Source: Aminobacter carboxidus (GTDB lineage: Bacteria > Pseudomonadota > Alphaproteobacteria > Rhizobiales > Rhizobiaceae). From it: a stretch of 64,000 bases of DNA. This document shows, one piece after another, positions 44,979 to 54,461 of the stretch; the stretch's first letter is position 1; each line of letters starts with the position of its first letter. The notes under the pieces are model-generated. The model saw only the letters and a list, made by a program, of their open reading frames with translations, ran no database searches and was not told the DNA's origin. Where the stretch lies: assembly GCF_014863355.1 (NCBI RefSeq), contig NZ_JACZEP010000010.1, positions 62,001-126,000 on the forward strand, in the 5' to 3' direction. Made by a program: the position numbers and the translations under genes.

Positions 44979-45902
44979 CTAGCGACCCTCGCCGATTGTT
45001 TCCAGATCATACTCGGTGGTCTGGTAGACCCGGTTGATCCAGTTGCCGAACAACAGATGGGCGTGTGAGCGCCAGCGGTTGAGCGGCTTACGCTGCGGGT
45101 CGTCGTCGGGGTAATATTCGTGCGGCACGGCGATGGTCACCCCTGCCGCGACGTCGCGGTCGTACTCTTCCTTGAGCGAGGTCGAGTCGTATTCGATGTG
45201 GTTGAACATGTAGAGCCGGTTGCCGGTTTCCTCAGACAAAAGGCTCGGCCCGGTGTCTTCCGATTCCATCAAAAGTTCGAGACCGGAATCCTTGGGGATG
45301 TCTGCGGCGCGGACTTCCGTCCAGCGCGACACCGGAATGGCGAAATCGTCGGAGAAGCCGGCAAGGTAAGGCGAGGCCGGTGCGTTGTTGTTGTGGCGGT
45401 AGACGCCGAACGCCTTTTGTTCCAGCGTGTGCTTGGGCACGCGGTGGAAATGCCAGGCCGCTGCCATCGCGCCCCAGCAGATGAAGAACGGCGAGTGCAC
45501 GTTGGTCGTCGTCCAGTCCATGATCTGCTTGAGTTCGTCCCAATAGGTGACCTCTTCGAAGGGCAGAAGCTCGATCGGCGCGCCGGTGATGATGAAGCCG
45601 TCGAACTTGCGATGCCTGACCTCTTCCCAGGTCTGGTAGAAGGCGATGAGGTGATCCTCTGACGTATTCTTGGCCTTGTGGGTGCCGATGCGCACCAGGG
45701 TCAGCTCGACCTGCAGCGGACTTGCGCCGATCAGCCGTGCGATCTGCGTTTCGGTCCTGACCTTGTTGGGCATCAGGTTGAGCAGGCCGATCTGCAGCGG
45801 ACGGATGTCCTGGCGAAGAGCGGTCTGCTCGTCCATGACGGACACGCCCTCTTTGACCAGCACTTCGCGGGCGGGGAGTTGATCCGGGATCTTGATCGGC
45901 AC
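44979..45902 (-). CDS. metA: Homoserine O-acyltransferase MetA
   Basis: The 307-residue protein starts [20 protein letters not shown] and has the catalytic Cys in [14 protein letters not shown] near residue 142, with the Glu/His of the glutamine-amidotransferase-like fold ([10 protein letters not shown] at about 280). It activates homoserine for methionine synthesis. Many alphaproteobacterial members use acetyl-CoA rather than succinyl-CoA, so the donor is left open. The start is a GTG at 45902 with GGAG upstream. It is preceded by a SAM-II riboswitch and a terminator. Confidence 0.95.
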   Translation of the reverse strand: MPIKIPDQLPAREVLVKEGVSVMDEQTALRQDIRPLQIGLLNLMPNKVRTETQIARLIGASPLQVELTLVRIGTHKAKNTSEDHLIAFYQTWEEVRHRKFDGFIITGAPIELLPFEEVTYWDELKQIMDWTTTNVHSPFFICWGAMAAAWHFHRVPKHTLEQKAFGVYRHNNNAPASPYLAGFSDDFAIPVSRWTEVRAADIPKDSGLELLMESEDTGPSLLSEETGNRLYMFNHIEYDSTSLKEEYDRDVAAGVTIAVPHEYYPDDDPQRKPLNRWRSHAHLLFGNWINRVYQTTEYDLETIGEGR

Positions 45903-45911
45903 TGTGCGAAC

Positions 45912-45954
45912 TCCAAAAAACAAAAAACCGGCATTGCTGTCGCAAAGCCGGTTT
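45912..45954 (-). terminator. Attenuator terminator in the metA leader
   Basis: AAACCGGC and GCCGGTTT (45925-45932 and 45947-45954) form an 8-bp stem, followed on the minus strand by TTTTTTG and TTTTTT. It lies between the SAM-II aptamer and the metA GTG, so SAM binding probably acts through transcription termination. Confidence 0.85.
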
Positions 45955-45969
45955 ACGGATCGCAAACGG

Positions 45970-46022
45970 CCCTTTAGCGACTTGTTTAACGTGGCTGCAA
46001 GCCGACCGGCCAAATCACCACG
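45970..46022 (-). promoter_or_regulatory. SAM-II riboswitch upstream of metA
   Basis: The minus strand contains the SAM-II (metA motif) aptamer. It begins CGTGGTGATTTGGCCGGTCG, continues with GCTTGCAGCCACGTTAAA and ends CAAGTCGCTAAAGGG. P1 pairs CGTGG with CCACG, and the TAAA..GCTAAAGGG pseudoknot strand is present. This class is typical of alphaproteobacterial metA and represses it when S-adenosylmethionine is abundant. Confidence 0.92.
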
Positions 46023-46184
46023 GGTCTATGCCCTGCTCTTACGCCCGGGCGCCTATTGCGTCAACTCCGCCTCAATCGTGCGGCCACAACAGCTGTATCT
46101 GCCGGTTTTCCTCGACATTATACGCACCGGGCGGTATTTCCGCTGCGGCCTCCGGCCGGAGGCGCCAATCCAGGATATTTCGAA

Positions 46185-47297
46185 ATGACCAAGGCACCCG
46201 AGCAGATTCGCCCCGAACCCCGCGCCGGCATCATGGACATCGCAGCCTATGTGCCCGGCAAGAGTGCAGCTCCGGCAGGCGTCGCCAAGGTCCATAAGCT
46301 GTCGTCGAACGAAAATCCGCTGGGTGCCTCGCCGCATGCGATCGAAGCCGTCCAGAGGCTGTCGCATAAGATGGAGTATTATCCCGACGGGTCGGCGTCA
46401 CGCCTGAGGCAGGCGATCGCTACGACCCATGGGCTCAACCCTGCCAACATCCTGTGCACCAACGGCTCCGACGAGGTGCTGGGGCTGTTGTCGCAGAGCT
46501 ATCTCTCGCCCGGCGACGAGGCCGTCTACACCGAGCACGGCTTCATGGTCTACAAGATCTACACCCAGGCCGCCGGTGCCACGCCGGTCGTTGCCAAGGA
46601 AGATGCCGAAAAGGCCAGCGTCGACAGCATCATCGCCGCGCTGACGCCGAAGACCAGGATCGTCTTCCTCGCCAATCCGAACAATCCGACCGGCACCTAT
46701 CTGCCGTTCGAGGAAGTGCGCCGCCTGCATGCCGCCCTGCCGAAGAACGTGCTTCTGGTGCTCGATGCGGCCTATGCCGAATATGTCCGCCGCAACGACT
46801 ACGAGTCGGGTGTCGAGCTGGTCGCGGCCAATGAAAACGTCGTCATGACGCGGACCTTCTCCAAGATCCACGGCCTTGGCGGCATGCGCATCGGCTGGAT
46901 CTATGCGCCGGCGCACGTTATCGACGTGCTCGAGCGCATGCGTGGTCCCTTCAACGTCAATGCCGCGGCGATCGAAGCCGGCGTCGCGGCGATGGAAGAT
47001 CGCGGCCATGTCGACCGCACGGTTGCGCACAACGCCCAATGGGCGGAGTGGCTGGTTGGTGAGTTCGAAAAGCTCGGCCTGCGCGTTACGCCTTCGGTCG
47101 GCAACTTCCTGCTGGTGCACTTCCCCGATGAGGCCAGGCACACGGCTGCTGCCGCCGACGACTATCTCTCGGCACGCGGCTATATCCTGCGCAGGGTCAC
47201 CGGCTACGGTTTTCCCAATGCGCTGCGCATGACCATCGGCACCGAAGAGGCCAATCGCGGCGTGATAACCGCACTCACCGATTTCCTGAAAAGTTGA
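46185..47297 (+). CDS. hisC: Pyridoxal-phosphate aminotransferase, histidinol-phosphate type
   Basis: The 370-residue fold-type I aminotransferase has the substrate motif [15 protein letters not shown] near residue 36, NPNNPTGTY near 165, and the PLP lysine motif [17 protein letters not shown] near 221. It is followed four bases later by tyrA. In Rhizobiales this pair suggests aromatic amino-acid transamination as much as histidine synthesis, so hisC names the family. The ATG at 46185 is used; earlier in-frame codons lie in the leader opposite metA. Confidence 0.9.
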   Translation: MTKAPEQIRPEPRAGIMDIAAYVPGKSAAPAGVAKVHKLSSNENPLGASPHAIEAVQRLSHKMEYYPDGSASRLRQAIATTHGLNPANILCTNGSDEVLGLLSQSYLSPGDEAVYTEHGFMVYKIYTQAAGATPVVAKEDAEKASVDSIIAALTPKTRIVFLANPNNPTGTYLPFEEVRRLHAALPKNVLLVLDAAYAEYVRRNDYESGVELVAANENVVMTRTFSKIHGLGGMRIGWIYAPAHVIDVLERMRGPFNVNAAAIEAGVAAMEDRGHVDRTVAHNAQWAEWLVGEFEKLGLRVTPSVGNFLLVHFPDEARHTAAAADDYLSARGYILRRVTGYGFPNALRMTIGTEEANRGVITALTDFLKS

Positions 47298-47300
47298 CCC

Positions 47301-48236
47301 ATGTCTGAACCCCTGTTTGAAAAGATCGCCCTGATCGGCATCGGCCTGATCGGCTCCTCGCTCGCCCGGGTCATCCGGCGCGAGGGCCTGGCCCGCCACA
47401 TCGCCATTTCGACACGCAGTGCTGCGACGCTGGCGCGTGCCGAAGACCTTGGCCTCGGCGACAGCTATGCGACCGACGCCAAGCTTGCGGTGAAAGATGC
47501 CGACCTGATCATCGTTTCGGTGCCGGTCGGCTCGTCGGGTGTCGTTGCCGCCGACATTGCCGCAGCACTGAAGCCGGGCGCCATCCTCACCGATGTCGGC
47601 TCGACCAAGGCTTCGGTGATTGCCCAGATGGCGCCCTTCATCCCTGAAGGCGTGCATTTCATCCCCGGCCACCCGCTGGCCGGTACCGAAAAGTCGGGCC
47701 CCGACGCCGGCTTTGCCGAACTGTTCGAAAACCGCTGGTGCATCTTCACGCCGCTGCCCGATACCGATGCGGCAGCGCTTGAAAAACTGTCGGAGTTCTG
47801 GCGCCGCTGCGGCTCCAACATCGACACGATGGACCCCGAGCATCACGACATGACGCTCGCCATCGTTTCGCATCTGCCGCACATCATCGCCTACAACATC
47901 GTCGGCACCGCCGACGACCTGGAGTCGGTGACCAAGTCGGAAGTGATCAAATATTCGGCCTCGGGTTTCCGTGACTTCACCCGACTTGCCGCTTCCGATC
48001 CGACGATGTGGCGCGACGTGTGCCTGCACAACAAGGATGCGATCCTGGAAATGCTGGCGCGCTTTTCCGAGGATCTGGCGTCGCTGCAACGCGCGATCCG
48101 CTGGGGCGACGGCGACAAGCTGTTCGAGATGTTCACCCGCACCCGCGCCATCCGCCGCTCGATCATCGACGCCGGCCAGGAAGTCGACGTGCCGAACTTC
48201 GGCCGCGAGGCGATCGAGCATCCGGTGAAGGGGTAG
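47301..48236 (+). CDS. tyrA: Prephenate/arogenate dehydrogenase
   Basis: The 311-residue NAD(P)-dependent dehydrogenase has a Rossmann motif IGIGLIGSSLARV near residue 13. Typical TyrA segments follow: VGSTKASVI, PGHPLAGTEKSGP near 125 and PEHHDMTLAIVSHLPH near 180. It makes 4-hydroxyphenylpyruvate or tyrosine from prephenate or arogenate. It is in an operon with the preceding aminotransferase. Confidence 0.93.
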   Translation: MSEPLFEKIALIGIGLIGSSLARVIRREGLARHIAISTRSAATLARAEDLGLGDSYATDAKLAVKDADLIIVSVPVGSSGVVAADIAAALKPGAILTDVGSTKASVIAQMAPFIPEGVHFIPGHPLAGTEKSGPDAGFAELFENRWCIFTPLPDTDAAALEKLSEFWRRCGSNIDTMDPEHHDMTLAIVSHLPHIIAYNIVGTADDLESVTKSEVIKYSASGFRDFTRLAASDPTMWRDVCLHNKDAILEMLARFSEDLASLQRAIRWGDGDKLFEMFTRTRAIRRSIIDAGQEVDVPNFGREAIEHPVKG

Positions 48237-48338
48237 GGGATTAGGGCAGTAAGGTAGTAAGGTAGTAAGGCATAGGGCAGTAAGGCAGCAATGTGTGCTT
48301 GTTCACATACTGCCCTACTCCCTTAATCCCCTACTGCC
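48237..48338. repeat. Tandem AGGGCAGTAAGG-type repeat with a hairpin after tyrA
   Basis: Several 8-base variants of AAGGTAGT/AGGGCAGT run in tandem after the tyrA stop. TAGGGCAG (48273-48280) pairs with CTGCCCTA (48310-48317). It sits between convergent genes and may act as a bidirectional terminator. Confidence 0.6.
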
Positions 48339-48650
48339 TTAGTCCACGACTTCGCTGATCTGCACGATGGGGGCGATGTCGGTATAGTTGGCGACATCCG
48401 CGGCGATCTCCGCGCGGTGGGGACCCAACGCCTCCTGGAATGTCGCCAGGTCAGGCGAGTAGACGTGGCACGCCGCGACGAACTCCGGCGCGCTTCCAGC
48501 TTCGCGACCCGCAAGGCCCTTATCGATCTCGTAGCGCAGGCAGGCATCGCCGAGCCGTTGCTGGAGCAGTGGCATATGGCGGGTGCGGTAGTAGTCGTGA
48601 TCGAACTTGGTGCCGCCATCGGCCCGATAGTAGACGCTCATCTTGATCAT
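48339..48650 (-). CDS. EthD domain protein
   Basis: The 103-residue protein has the EthD/dimeric alpha-beta barrel pattern: MSVYYRADGGTKFDHDYYRT, then RHMPLLQQRLGD and a C-terminal NYTDIAPIVQISEV. EthD proteins accompany ether or catechol degradation but many are uncharacterised. It is a single gene on the minus strand, convergent with tyrA. Confidence 0.82.
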   Translation of the reverse strand: MIKMSVYYRADGGTKFDHDYYRTRHMPLLQQRLGDACLRYEIDKGLAGREAGSAPEFVAACHVYSPDLATFQEALGPHRAEIAADVANYTDIAPIVQISEVVD

Positions 48651-49030
48651 GGTCGAACTCCTGCCTGAAACGCCTCTTCCGGGCGTGCGAGGAGCCTTTC
48701 TAGTTCACCGGCTGGTAAAGCGCATCCAGATTTTGGCTGAAGCGCGTTTGACGAGAGCAAGGTAGCTTTCGCTGTGCTTTCGAAGCGGGCGGCGGCGGCA
48801 CCAAGGTGCTTGAGTTTGCTACCGCTCGAAATCCGTCAACTCGTAGCGAGCTTGGCCCATCATCAGCTCCCGTCAAGAAGCCTGAATCAGAACCTTGCAA
48901 CTACGGCCGGCAGTTCATGAGTGCGTATCCTAGAGCAATTCCAGGAAAAGTGCGTAGCGGTTTTCCCTAGGAATTGTGCAAAAACAAGAAGATAGAGAGA
49001 TTCCGCGATTCGAAGAAAAGCGGAAATTCT
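48651..49030. other. Intergenic region containing a rhizobial palindromic element
   Basis: No gene is supported here. The right part (48929-49030) is the repeat listed separately; the left part shows nothing recognisable apart from the ethD promoter area. Confidence 0.5.
48929..49030. repeat. Rhizobial intergenic palindromic element
   Basis: A known-looking rhizobial repeat: CAATTCCAGGAAAA pairs with TTTTCCCTAGGAATTG (with a short bulge), followed by ACAAGAAGATAGAG and a second imperfect hairpin GATTCCGC/GCGGAAAT. It lies directly after the DUF2125 gene end and may serve as its terminator. Confidence 0.7.
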
Positions 49031-50029
49031 CTAATCCACCGCCGGCACCATGCCGAGCGGAATGAAGCCGAGTGTCGCTTTGCCCTTGACGATCTTCAGC
49101 GGCAGGGTCGGTGCGTCGCCGAGCAGAGCGAGGCCGGTGAATGCGGTCTCGAACTGCTTCTTCTGCTCGGGAATGACCTCAGACAGGATGCGCGACAGTT
49201 CGCGCGGGTTTTGGATCGTCACCTTGAGGTCGGCATCGACCAGTCCGTCGGCTGCGACCGACCATGGGCCGCTCAGCGCCACGCCTGATGTGCCGCCCGA
49301 GGTCAGCGTCAGCGAGCGTATGGTGCCCGACTGGCCGCGCAATGCCGGCTGCCTGCTTTCGATGAGGGCAACGCCATTGTTCAGCGTGGTGTCGGCGCTG
49401 CCGTCGAGCCTGGGCAGCGTACGGCCGCCGATCGCCTGCGGATCGATCTGGAGGCCGGTGAAGGTGCCGGCAAGATCGATATTGGTGCCGTTGGGGCGCA
49501 GATGGGTCTGGGTTTCGTCAGCGCTGAACAAGGGCTTGGCGACGCCGTCGATGAACGCTGCCTTGCCGGAAAGCATCCTGGTTTCGACCGAGATCCGCTC
49601 GGGCAGGGGCCGGGCGATGCGGGCGCTGGCACGCAAAAGCTCCCAGTCGAACTGCAATTGCGGCAGGTCGGGTGCGCTGAGCCTGAGCGGGCCGTCGATC
49701 TCGAGCACCGAGTGCATCGGCTGGTAGATCTGGGCGGCGGTGCGGAAATTGCCGGCGCTGGCCGAAAGCCTGCGCCCCGAATCCTCATAGTCGAGGCGGT
49801 CGCAGAACAGGCCGATGCGGAACGGAAAACCCTTGATTTGAGGGTTGGCGCATTCGAGCGACACGCCGTCGCGGTTGACGCCGGCAATCGCCTTGCGCAC
49901 CTCGCTCTCGGCCCTGCCGGCGAACCAGAACCAGCCGGCGCTGTAGCCGCCGAACAAAAGCACGATGAAAAGCCCGAGCCACAAGAAGCGGCGGCTGGAA
50001 TTCGGTTTCGGTTGCTGACTTGACGGCAT
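49031..50029 (-). CDS. DUF2125 domain protein
   Basis: The 332-residue protein has an N-terminal membrane anchor (FLWLGLFIVLLFGGYSAGWF) and a long beta-rich periplasmic region: CANPQIKGFPFRIGLFCDRL near residue 58 and LGFIPLGMVPAVD at the end. It is the DUF2125 family, restricted to alphaproteobacteria, of unknown function. It is divergent from chaC. Confidence 0.88.
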   Translation of the reverse strand: MPSSQQPKPNSSRRFLWLGLFIVLLFGGYSAGWFWFAGRAESEVRKAIAGVNRDGVSLECANPQIKGFPFRIGLFCDRLDYEDSGRRLSASAGNFRTAAQIYQPMHSVLEIDGPLRLSAPDLPQLQFDWELLRASARIARPLPERISVETRMLSGKAAFIDGVAKPLFSADETQTHLRPNGTNIDLAGTFTGLQIDPQAIGGRTLPRLDGSADTTLNNGVALIESRQPALRGQSGTIRSLTLTSGGTSGVALSGPWSVAADGLVDADLKVTIQNPRELSRILSEVIPEQKKQFETAFTGLALLGDAPTLPLKIVKGKATLGFIPLGMVPAVD

Positions 50030-50085
50030 GCTCGGGCTCTCGCTAACGCGGTGATGTTCACCGCGATCACCAACAGGCTGGCGAT

Positions 50086-50610
50086 ATGGGCGATTTTTGG
50101 GTTTTTGGCTACGGTTCGCTGATGTGGCGGCCAGGTTTCGCGCATATCGAGACGCGCCGCGCCCGGCTGATGGGTTTTCGCCGTTCCTTGTGCATCCGCT
50201 CCTGGGTGCATCGCGGCACCGAAAAGCGCCCCGGGCTGGTGCTCGGCCTCGACCGTGGCGGCTCCTGCGTCGGCCTCGCCTTTTGCGTGCCCGGTGATCT
50301 TCGGAACGAGGTGCTGGCCTATCTGCGCGCGCGCGAACTTGTCACCAGCGTCTATCTCGAACGGCAATTGGCGATAAAGCTCGACCGGGGCGAAAAGGTC
50401 GAGGCGGTGTGCTACATCGCCGACCGCAAGCATCACCAATATGCCGGCAATCTCGACGCGGCACACGCCGCGCAAATCGTCACCGGCGCTGTCGGCCAAT
50501 CGGGCCGCAACGAAGACTATGTGCTGACGACGGTCGAACATCTCCAGGCGCTCGGCATTCGCGACCACTGGCTCGAAGAGGTGGCGCGGCGCATCAGTCA
50601 GCAGGCCTGA
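50086..50610 (+). CDS. chaC: ChaC-like gamma-glutamylcyclotransferase
   Basis: The 174-residue protein has the family start FWVFGYGSLMWRPGF, the catalytic-Glu region and DAAHAAQIVTGAVGQSGRN with DYVLTTVEHL near the end. Members release 5-oxoproline from gamma-glutamyl peptides such as glutathione. A 19-codon frame (MSAAEIDARFSAARRTVWR) overlaps its stop as TGATG and is probably not a gene. Confidence 0.9.
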   Translation: MGDFWVFGYGSLMWRPGFAHIETRRARLMGFRRSLCIRSWVHRGTEKRPGLVLGLDRGGSCVGLAFCVPGDLRNEVLAYLRARELVTSVYLERQLAIKLDRGEKVEAVCYIADRKHHQYAGNLDAAHAAQIVTGAVGQSGRNEDYVLTTVEHLQALGIRDHWLEEVARRISQQA

Positions 50611-50678
50611 TGTCAGCAGCCGAGATCGACGCCCGATTTTCGGCGGCGCGGCGAACGGTTTGGCGCTAAGGATCAGCC

Positions 50679-51744
50679 ATGCTGTTTCAACGCCCCGATG
50701 ACGATACGCTCTATGACGCACTGATAACCCGCGATGCAGCTTATGACGGTTTTGCCTATGTCGGCGTGCGCACGACCGGCATCTTCTGCCGGCTGACCTG
50801 CACCGCCCGCAAACCCAGGCGCGAGAACGTGCAGTTCTTCGACACGACAGTCGAATGCCTGCATGCCGGCTTCAGGCCCTGCCTGCGCTGCCGGCCGATT
50901 GGGCTCGGGCGAGCCGGAGCCGCTGGTGGCGACGCTGGTCGATGCGCTCGAGCGTGCGCCGGAGCGGCGCTGGCTCGAAGCCGACATTATTGCCATGGGC
51001 CTCGATGCCTCGACGGTCCGCCGCGCCTTCAAGCGCCGCTTCGGCATGAGTTTCCTCGAAATGGCGCGGCTGCGCCGGCTCGGGCAGGCGGCACAACGGC
51101 TGGCCTCCGGCGACAGCGTTTTGGAGACGCAGGTCGAGGCGGGTTTTGATTCCGGCAGCGGTTTTCGTGCCGCTGTCACAAGGCTGCTTGGCGAGGCGCC
51201 AGCCAAATTGCGCGGCAAGACCATGCTTTGGGCGGACTGGATCGAAACGCCGATCGGGCCGATGATCGCCATTGCCGACCAGCATGCGCTGCACATTCTC
51301 GAATTTCTCGAACGCAAGGCACTGGCGAGCGAGGTCGCCAAGCTCAAGGCTGCCACCGGCTCGGCCATCGCCTTCGGCCGGGCGGCCCCCATCGACAAGA
51401 TCGAGGCCGAGCTTGGGGCTTATTTTGCCGGTGATACGGCTGAGTTCACCACCCGGCTTTCGCCGCAAGGCACCGCCTTCGAACGCCAGGTCTGGGACGG
51501 GTTGCGGCGCATCCCGGCGGGCGTTGCTGCGACCTATTCGGGCCTTGCCGCCGAGATCGGCAATCCCGCTGCGGTGCGTGCCGTTGGCCGCGCCAATGGC
51601 GCCAACCCGATCGCCATCGTCATTCCCTGCCACCGCGTGGTCGGGGTCAGCGGCGATCTCACCGGTTATGGCGGTGGGCTGTGGCGCAAGCGCTGGCTGC
51701 TCGAACATGAGCGGCGGATGGCTGAAGCGCTAGCCAGCCGCTAG
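50679..51744 (+). pseudogene. ada: Ada methyltransferase/regulator with a frameshift
   Basis: The N-terminal zinc/methyl-acceptor domain is present up to FRPCLRCRPIG (Cys in TTGIFC, LTC and PCLRC). The frame then shifts at the GGG at 50901-50903. Removing one G restores the reading RPIGSGEPEPLVATLVDAL and the rest: an AraC helix-turn-helix and the alkyltransferase domain with PCHRVVG. The complete protein would have about 354 residues. Either this is a real one-base insertion that disables the adaptive response regulator, or it is a sequencing error in a G run. Confidence 0.88.
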
Positions 51745-52532
51745 CTCGCGACCTCTACGCCGAGTTCCTTCAGTCGCTTTGCTGCCGTCGGCGGCATTGG
51801 CGGCGGGTTTTTCGAAGTTGCCGCTTCGATCAGGTATGCGTCGCAGGCGGCTTCGGTCTCCGAGATCAGGCGCTGCATGAATTCCTCGCGTGACAGGCCG
51901 GCCGGGATCGGCTTGAGGAAACGCGCCTTGATGGTGCCGGGGAAGCGCAGGAACTTGCGGCGCGGCCAGTACAGGCCGGCGACATGGGCGACCGGCACCA
52001 CCGGCATGTTGAGTGCGGCGTAAAGTTCGGCGATGCCCCATTTGTAGGCCGGTTCGTCGCCGGGCGCGCGGCGCGTGCCTTCGGGATAGATGATCAGCTG
52101 GCGGTCGTTCTGCATTTCGCGGCGTGTCGCCACCACCACCGCCTTCAGCGCTGCCGAGCGTTTGCCGCGGTTGACCGGGATCATCTTCATCTTGGCGATG
52201 TACCAGCCGAAGAACGGAATCCACATCAGCTCGCGCTTGAGGATGTAGAGCGGGTCGCGCAGATAGGGGAAAAAGGCGATGGCGTCCCAGAACGACTGGT
52301 GCTTGGGCGCCAGGATGAACGAACCCTCGGGCAGGTTTTCGAGCCCTGTCACCTCGCTTCTGGTTCCGGCGATCTTTTCCTGCAGCCACAGGCTCGAACG
52401 GGCCCAGAACTTGGGCACCAGCCAGGCGCGATGGCGCGGCGACAGGAAGTAGTAGGGCGTCCACAGGATCATCTGGACGATCAGGCTGACATAAAAGACG
52501 AAGTTGAATGCCAGCGAGCGGATAATGAGCAT
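51741..52532 (-). CDS. plsC: 1-acyl-sn-glycerol-3-phosphate acyltransferase
   Basis: The 263-residue protein has an N-terminal hydrophobic anchor (LAFNFVFYVSLIVQMILW), the acyltransferase motif NLPEGSFILAPKHQSFWDAI (HxxxxD as HQSFWD near residue 78) and YPEGTRRAPG near 150. It makes phosphatidic acid in phospholipid synthesis at the inner membrane. The ATG at 52532 is used. It is the last gene of the ftsE-ftsX-ydcF-plsC run and overlaps the ada end by four bases (convergent). Confidence 0.92.
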   Translation of the reverse strand: MLIIRSLAFNFVFYVSLIVQMILWTPYYFLSPRHRAWLVPKFWARSSLWLQEKIAGTRSEVTGLENLPEGSFILAPKHQSFWDAIAFFPYLRDPLYILKRELMWIPFFGWYIAKMKMIPVNRGKRSAALKAVVVATRREMQNDRQLIIYPEGTRRAPGDEPAYKWGIAELYAALNMPVVPVAHVAGLYWPRRKFLRFPGTIKARFLKPIPAGLSREEFMQRLISETEAACDAYLIEAATSKNPPPMPPTAAKRLKELGVEVAS

Positions 52533-52644
52533 GGGTGAGGCGCGCCTGAGGACTAAATGTCGCCGTTGGTTACACCAAGCCGCCCAAAAAGGAAAACGGC
52601 GGCGCGCACAGGATCCGGCTTTTGCGGGCCCGCTTGTGCGGAAG

Positions 52645-53355
52645 CTATTCGGCGGCCGCCTGGACGACGACGATGCCGTCTGTCGTCGGCTTGACCGGCA
52701 CGATGCCACGCGCCAGCGCCAGCAGGTACTTGTTGTATTCGGTAAACAGCACGCGGAACGCCTCGGGCTTGGTCAGCCAGCGGCCCTCGCCAAGCTTGGA
52801 ATTGACCACCGGATAGGGCTCGAGGCTGGCCTTGCGCAGCAGCCGGCCCATTTCCAGCATGCTGCGCGGCATGTGGTAGTTGTTGGTGACCAGGATGACG
52901 CGGGCATAATCGTGGCTTTCGACCCACTTGGCGCTTTCTTCGGCATTGCCGATGGTGTCGAGCGCGGCGCGGTCGATGTCGACGCGGTTGAACAGCGACT
53001 TGTCGCTGCGCGTCGCCAGCTGCAGCTGCCGGCGCGTCGCTGCGGGGTGCACGCCGCTGATCAGCAGGCGGTCGCCCTTGCCGGCCTTGAGCAGGTCGAG
53101 TGCCGCGTCCAGCCGCGACTGGCCGCCGGTCAGGACGATGATGGCGTCGGCTTTTTCAGGGTTGGCGGGCGTGGTCAGGCTGCTGACATGGGTGGCAAAC
53201 AGCGCGAAACCGCCGGTGAAGATGAAGGCGGCCGCGACGAGGATGAACAATAGGCGGCGCAAAAAAATCATTCTCCGGCGCGGCTTGAGCCCGGCCGGGT
53301 AGAATTTCCTTTCCGAAACCGATCCCGATGCGGCGAGCGTGTTCTGACCCATCAC
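52645..53355 (-). CDS. YdcF/ElyC-like DUF218 protein
   Basis: The 236-residue protein has a membrane anchor (LLFILVAAAFIFTGGFALF) and the DUF218 domain (ADAIIVLTGGQSRLDAALDL near residue 68, LLISGVHPAA, VILVTNNYHMPRSMLEM near 153). Related proteins act in envelope carbohydrate metabolism and vancomycin-type sensitivity. It is positioned between ftsX and plsC on the same strand, a conserved alphaproteobacterial order. Confidence 0.88.
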   Translation of the reverse strand: MMGQNTLAASGSVSERKFYPAGLKPRRRMIFLRRLLFILVAAAFIFTGGFALFATHVSSLTTPANPEKADAIIVLTGGQSRLDAALDLLKAGKGDRLLISGVHPAATRRQLQLATRSDKSLFNRVDIDRAALDTIGNAEESAKWVESHDYARVILVTNNYHMPRSMLEMGRLLRKASLEPYPVVNSKLGEGRWLTKPEAFRVLFTEYNKYLLALARGIVPVKPTTDGIVVVQAAAE

Positions 53356-53435
53356 GAAACCATGGTTACGCAGGGATTGAGGCTTTTGCAGCGCCTATCT
53401 AAGCACATTCTGCAACATTGTGACATCATCGGTGA

Positions 53436-54461
53436 TCACATCCTCTCCGGATGCTGCACGTCGATGTCGCCGAGATAGTTGACGACGGTGAAATGCGAGG
53501 TCGCAGCCGTCAGCGCGCCGATCACCGCAACGATGACGGCGACGCCGAGATAGCCGTTCACCCCGATGGCGAAGTTGCCGAACAGGGCTGTCGCCTGGTC
53601 GGCTTCTGGTGTGGCGAGGTTGAGCGACGACCACCAGGAAAAGATGATGAACACCAGCACCGCAGCGACGCCGCCGGCGGCAGCGCCCTTCATGCCGGTG
53701 AGCAGGAAATGGCGGCGGAACTCGCTGGCGATGAAACCGGCCTCGGCGCCGACGAAATGCAGCACCTCGATGATGTGGCCGTTGCCGGCCATGGCGCCGC
53801 GCGTTGCAAACACCACCGACAGCACGGTCGCCGCCAGCATCAGCACCAGCACGCCGGTGCCGATGGTGACGGTGGTGCGCGCCATTGCCACCAGCCGGTC
53901 GACCCAGGTGCGGTGATCGTCGAGGGTTGCGGTCGCCACCTTGGGCGTGATCGCCGCGCGCATGGCGCCGAAATCGGGCGGGCTCGTCTGGTCGATGGTG
54001 ACGATCACCAGCCGCGGCACCGGCAGCTCGTCGATGTTCAGCCCCGAGCCGAGCCAGGGTTCGAGCAGTCGGGCGGTGGCGGCGCGGTCGACGATCCTGG
54101 TCGAGCTTACGCCGGCAAACTCGCCGGCGATGCGGGCCGCCGTCTCCAGTGCCGCCTCCATGTCGAGCCCTTCGGCCGGCTTGATCTGGATCGTTGCCTC
54201 GCGCGAAATCTGGTTCTCCCACACCGAGGCGGTGTCGCGCACCAAAGTGACCGCGCCCAATGTCAGGCACGACAAAAAGGTCATGATGGCGATGACCAGC
54301 ACCAAAGCACGGCCGGCGATGTTCTGCGACGGCACGATGGGCGCGGTCTTGCGCTGCAAGCGCGGTGCCGGCTGCTGTTGGCCGGCGCCTCCCAACTCGT
54401 CTTCGAACTCGTCTTCGAGTTCGTCGTCGTGGGCGCGGGTGTCGGTCAGGGCCTCAGTCAT
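53436..54461 (-). CDS. ftsX: Cell division protein FtsX
   Basis: The 341-residue protein has an N-terminal cytoplasmic Glu-rich tail, one transmembrane segment (ALVLVIAIMTFLSCLTLGAV), a periplasmic domain and three C-terminal transmembrane segments, ending with MAGNGHIIEVLHFVGAEAGF and ITDDV-like stretches. FtsE-FtsX is an ABC-like complex that activates septal peptidoglycan hydrolases. Its start overlaps the ftsE stop by eight bases. Confidence 0.93.
   Translation of the reverse strand: MTEALTDTRAHDDELEDEFEDELGGAGQQQPAPRLQRKTAPIVPSQNIAGRALVLVIAIMTFLSCLTLGAVTLVRDTASVWENQISREATIQIKPAEGLDMEAALETAARIAGEFAGVSSTRIVDRAATARLLEPWLGSGLNIDELPVPRLVIVTIDQTSPPDFGAMRAAITPKVATATLDDHRTWVDRLVAMARTTVTIGTGVLVLMLAATVLSVVFATRGAMAGNGHIIEVLHFVGAEAGFIASEFRRHFLLTGMKGAAAGGVAAVLVFIIFSWWSSLNLATPEADQATALFGNFAIGVNGYLGVAVIVAVIGALTAATSHFTVVNYLGDIDVQHPERM

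Noticed and set aside
44777-45010. 77-codon minus-strand frame after metA
   Set aside because: It passes through the metA terminator hairpin and the metA 3' end; a different frame (ending at 44812) looks more like a decayed coding remnant.
46398-48221. 607-codon minus-strand frame across hisC and tyrA
   Set aside because: It spans two well-supported plus-strand genes and has no motif.
50610-50669. 19-codon gene overlapping the chaC stop
   Set aside because: Too short, no recognised family, and no function suggested; the overlap is probably by chance.
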